From Oreocharis arfaki (lineage: Eukaryota > Chordata > Aves > Passeriformes > Paramythiidae), in assembly GCA_013398015.1 (NCBI GenBank), contig VZRR01008050.1, forward strand, positions 36,674-100,673: a DNA stretch of 64,000 bases, given 5' to 3'. The notes under the pieces were generated by a model that worked only from the letters and a program-made list of their open reading frames with translations, was not told the DNA's origin and did no database searches. The translations under genes and the position numbers were made by a program. This document shows, in pieces, positions 62,401-64,000 of the stretch (the stretch's first letter is position 1; every line of letters begins with the position of its first letter).

Positions 62401-64000
62401 TAGAATTGCGAGGGATTACTCAAGACGATGAGGCAGGAAAAGACCGTCTAGTTTACTGAACTGCATCAGAGTCTACAAGATACAGCTATTTAGCTTCAAA
62501 TGGGGGTGGCGTGGAGGGCCAGGGCAACCTCAGTGTCCCAGGGTTGACTCACTTTTTTCAGAAAGGTTTTTAAAATAGCCAGCCTTCATCAACTTTCCTG
62601 TATGATAATTTTTTCATTCTGCTGCGGATGAGTAGAACAATTGATCGTAATCGTGTAGTAGGTTGGATGCACGGGTCAGCGGACGCGTGTGTGTGTGCGC
62701 GTGTGCGTGCAGTTTTTTGTTGGAAGCCTACCTGCACTCTTCAGGCTGTATCCGTATTTTAGGCCTCTCAGAGAAGCTCTGCCGGGTAGGAAAAAGCTTT
62801 TGTGTAACTTAGGCCAGTAGCGCTGTAACTGTCTTTGTGGCTACTGAATGACGCTATGATGGTTTTCACATATGTAAATTCAAAGAGATTATCCTGGTGA
62901 AAAGGCAGATTCTTTTTCATGTGATCTGGTAAAAATTTTCTCTCCTCTGTTTAGAGTTTTGGGTCTAACTACACAGTATCATAATGGTCCACGTAGTTGC
63001 TTGGCCAGTTGGATTTATGTTTATGTCCTCGGATACTTTTATAAAGCTCAAAAAGTATCAGGCTCATCACAAAACTAGTAAAATTTGTGGATTGCACACA
63101 GCAAGTTTGCAGCTATTCCAAACACTATACAACTAAGAGTTGTGAACACAAAGAAAAGGAAGGAACCAAAAAGGGCAGGCTTGTAATGATATGACATGAC
63201 TACTCAATTAAGCTGTATGTGTCAAGACAGTTCTGTGCAGACTCACATCCTGTTCCAGTAGGGCTTACTTGGGGACGTGTGGTACTCTGATTCAACTTCC
63301 CTGGGCTGTGGATCAGCTGTACAGCCTTTATGTGTATTCCAGTATGTATGAGCCAAGGCAAGCACAAATCAGGCAACAGCATCACTATAGGCAATATGCT
63401 AGGTTGTGCTGCTTAATATCAGCAAACGGTAACATTTTCCTTTCTAGAAAAGCAAATGATGTCTTTAGAACAGAGGTAATAAAGCACACAGTAGCTTTTA
63501 AAGCCACGAAGTATCAGTATATCATATATAATCCTTCAAGGTGACAGTGCTGTAGAGTCCAGTGGCTTCATGTGGTAGAGTTTAGGGTACCAAATCTGCT
63601 GGAAAACTTGGACAGTAGAAATTTTTATCTCCTATTCAGTTGAAAACAAACTGAGAAACTAAAATTCATTAGAAAAGGGGACAACCACAAAATCTACGAG
63701 TTTGTCATCAGTCTTAAGAAAAAGGGAGAGTAAAGGCCTCTTATTGTTCAGGAAAGGGAGTGAATAGTAGATAATGTAGAATGGATTGAAGAATAGAGCA
63801 CGCCCTTTTTCTTCCGCTAGAACAATCTAGTCTAACAATGAAGGTAATATTATTAATTTTAACAAGGTAATAATAGCACCCAAAAAATTTGAGTTAAAGT
63901 CCTTAGCAAGTGTGTTAAATTCTGCAGGGACAGATGAAACTTACCCCAGAGTATTTTTTTTTTGAAAAGGAAACAAATCAAATGTGGGAATTAACAGCAG
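62401..64000. other. Upstream flank of PDPK1
   Basis: AT-rich non-repetitive sequence with a G/T-rich patch (62685-62710). No recognisable exon is seen on either strand. The 91-residue plus-strand frame at 63269-63544 resembles no known protein. The next gene in the human order (AMDHD2 or ATP6V0C) is not visible here. Confidence 0.7.

Noticed and set aside
63269..63544. A 91-residue plus-strand frame upstream of PDPK1
   Set aside because: No recognisable domain, no splice context and no homology that I can name.

Overview
The window is vertebrate nuclear DNA, most likely from a bird. It holds two complete multi-exon genes on the minus strand with GT-AG introns, two CpG-island promoters, and several 5'-truncated copies that resemble CR1, the dominant avian LINE. 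The exact species cannot be told from the sequence. There are no bacterial genes, rRNAs or CRISPR arrays, and almost all short open frames are chance frames in introns, UTRs, CpG islands or CR1 copies.

Layout, in minus-strand transcription order. From 61.9 to 64.0 kb is upstream flank with a CpG island and no recognisable coding exon. From 61731 down to 36148 is PDPK1 (PDK1 kinase): 14 coding exons give 556 residues, and every junction joins in frame. Its 3' UTR probably runs to a poly(A) signal at 31082-31087. KCTD5 (BTB-domain CUL3 adaptor) starts about 270 bp further on, at 30809, and ends at 4762: six coding exons, 228 residues. The remaining 4.7 kb holds its 3' UTR and flank. The two genes lie head to tail, as I recall for the human PDPK1-KCTD5 pair on 16p13.3. 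PDPK1 acts in PI3K-AKT signalling; KCTD5 is a ubiquitin-ligase adaptor known to act on G-protein beta-gamma. No direct joint role is implied by the sequence.

The most interesting structure is in the KCTD5 introns. A diverged second copy of coding exon 5 (17795-17911) has its own acceptor and donor, is 39 codons in phase 0, and differs from exon 5 largely at synonymous sites where residues are kept. A second candidate, a 59-nt cassette (9303-9361), would replace the usual C-terminus with an acidic 14-residue tail. In PDPK1, the first coding exon with its ATG and splice donor is tandemly duplicated 66 bp apart, and intron 4 has the marks of a U12-type (minor spliceosome) intron.
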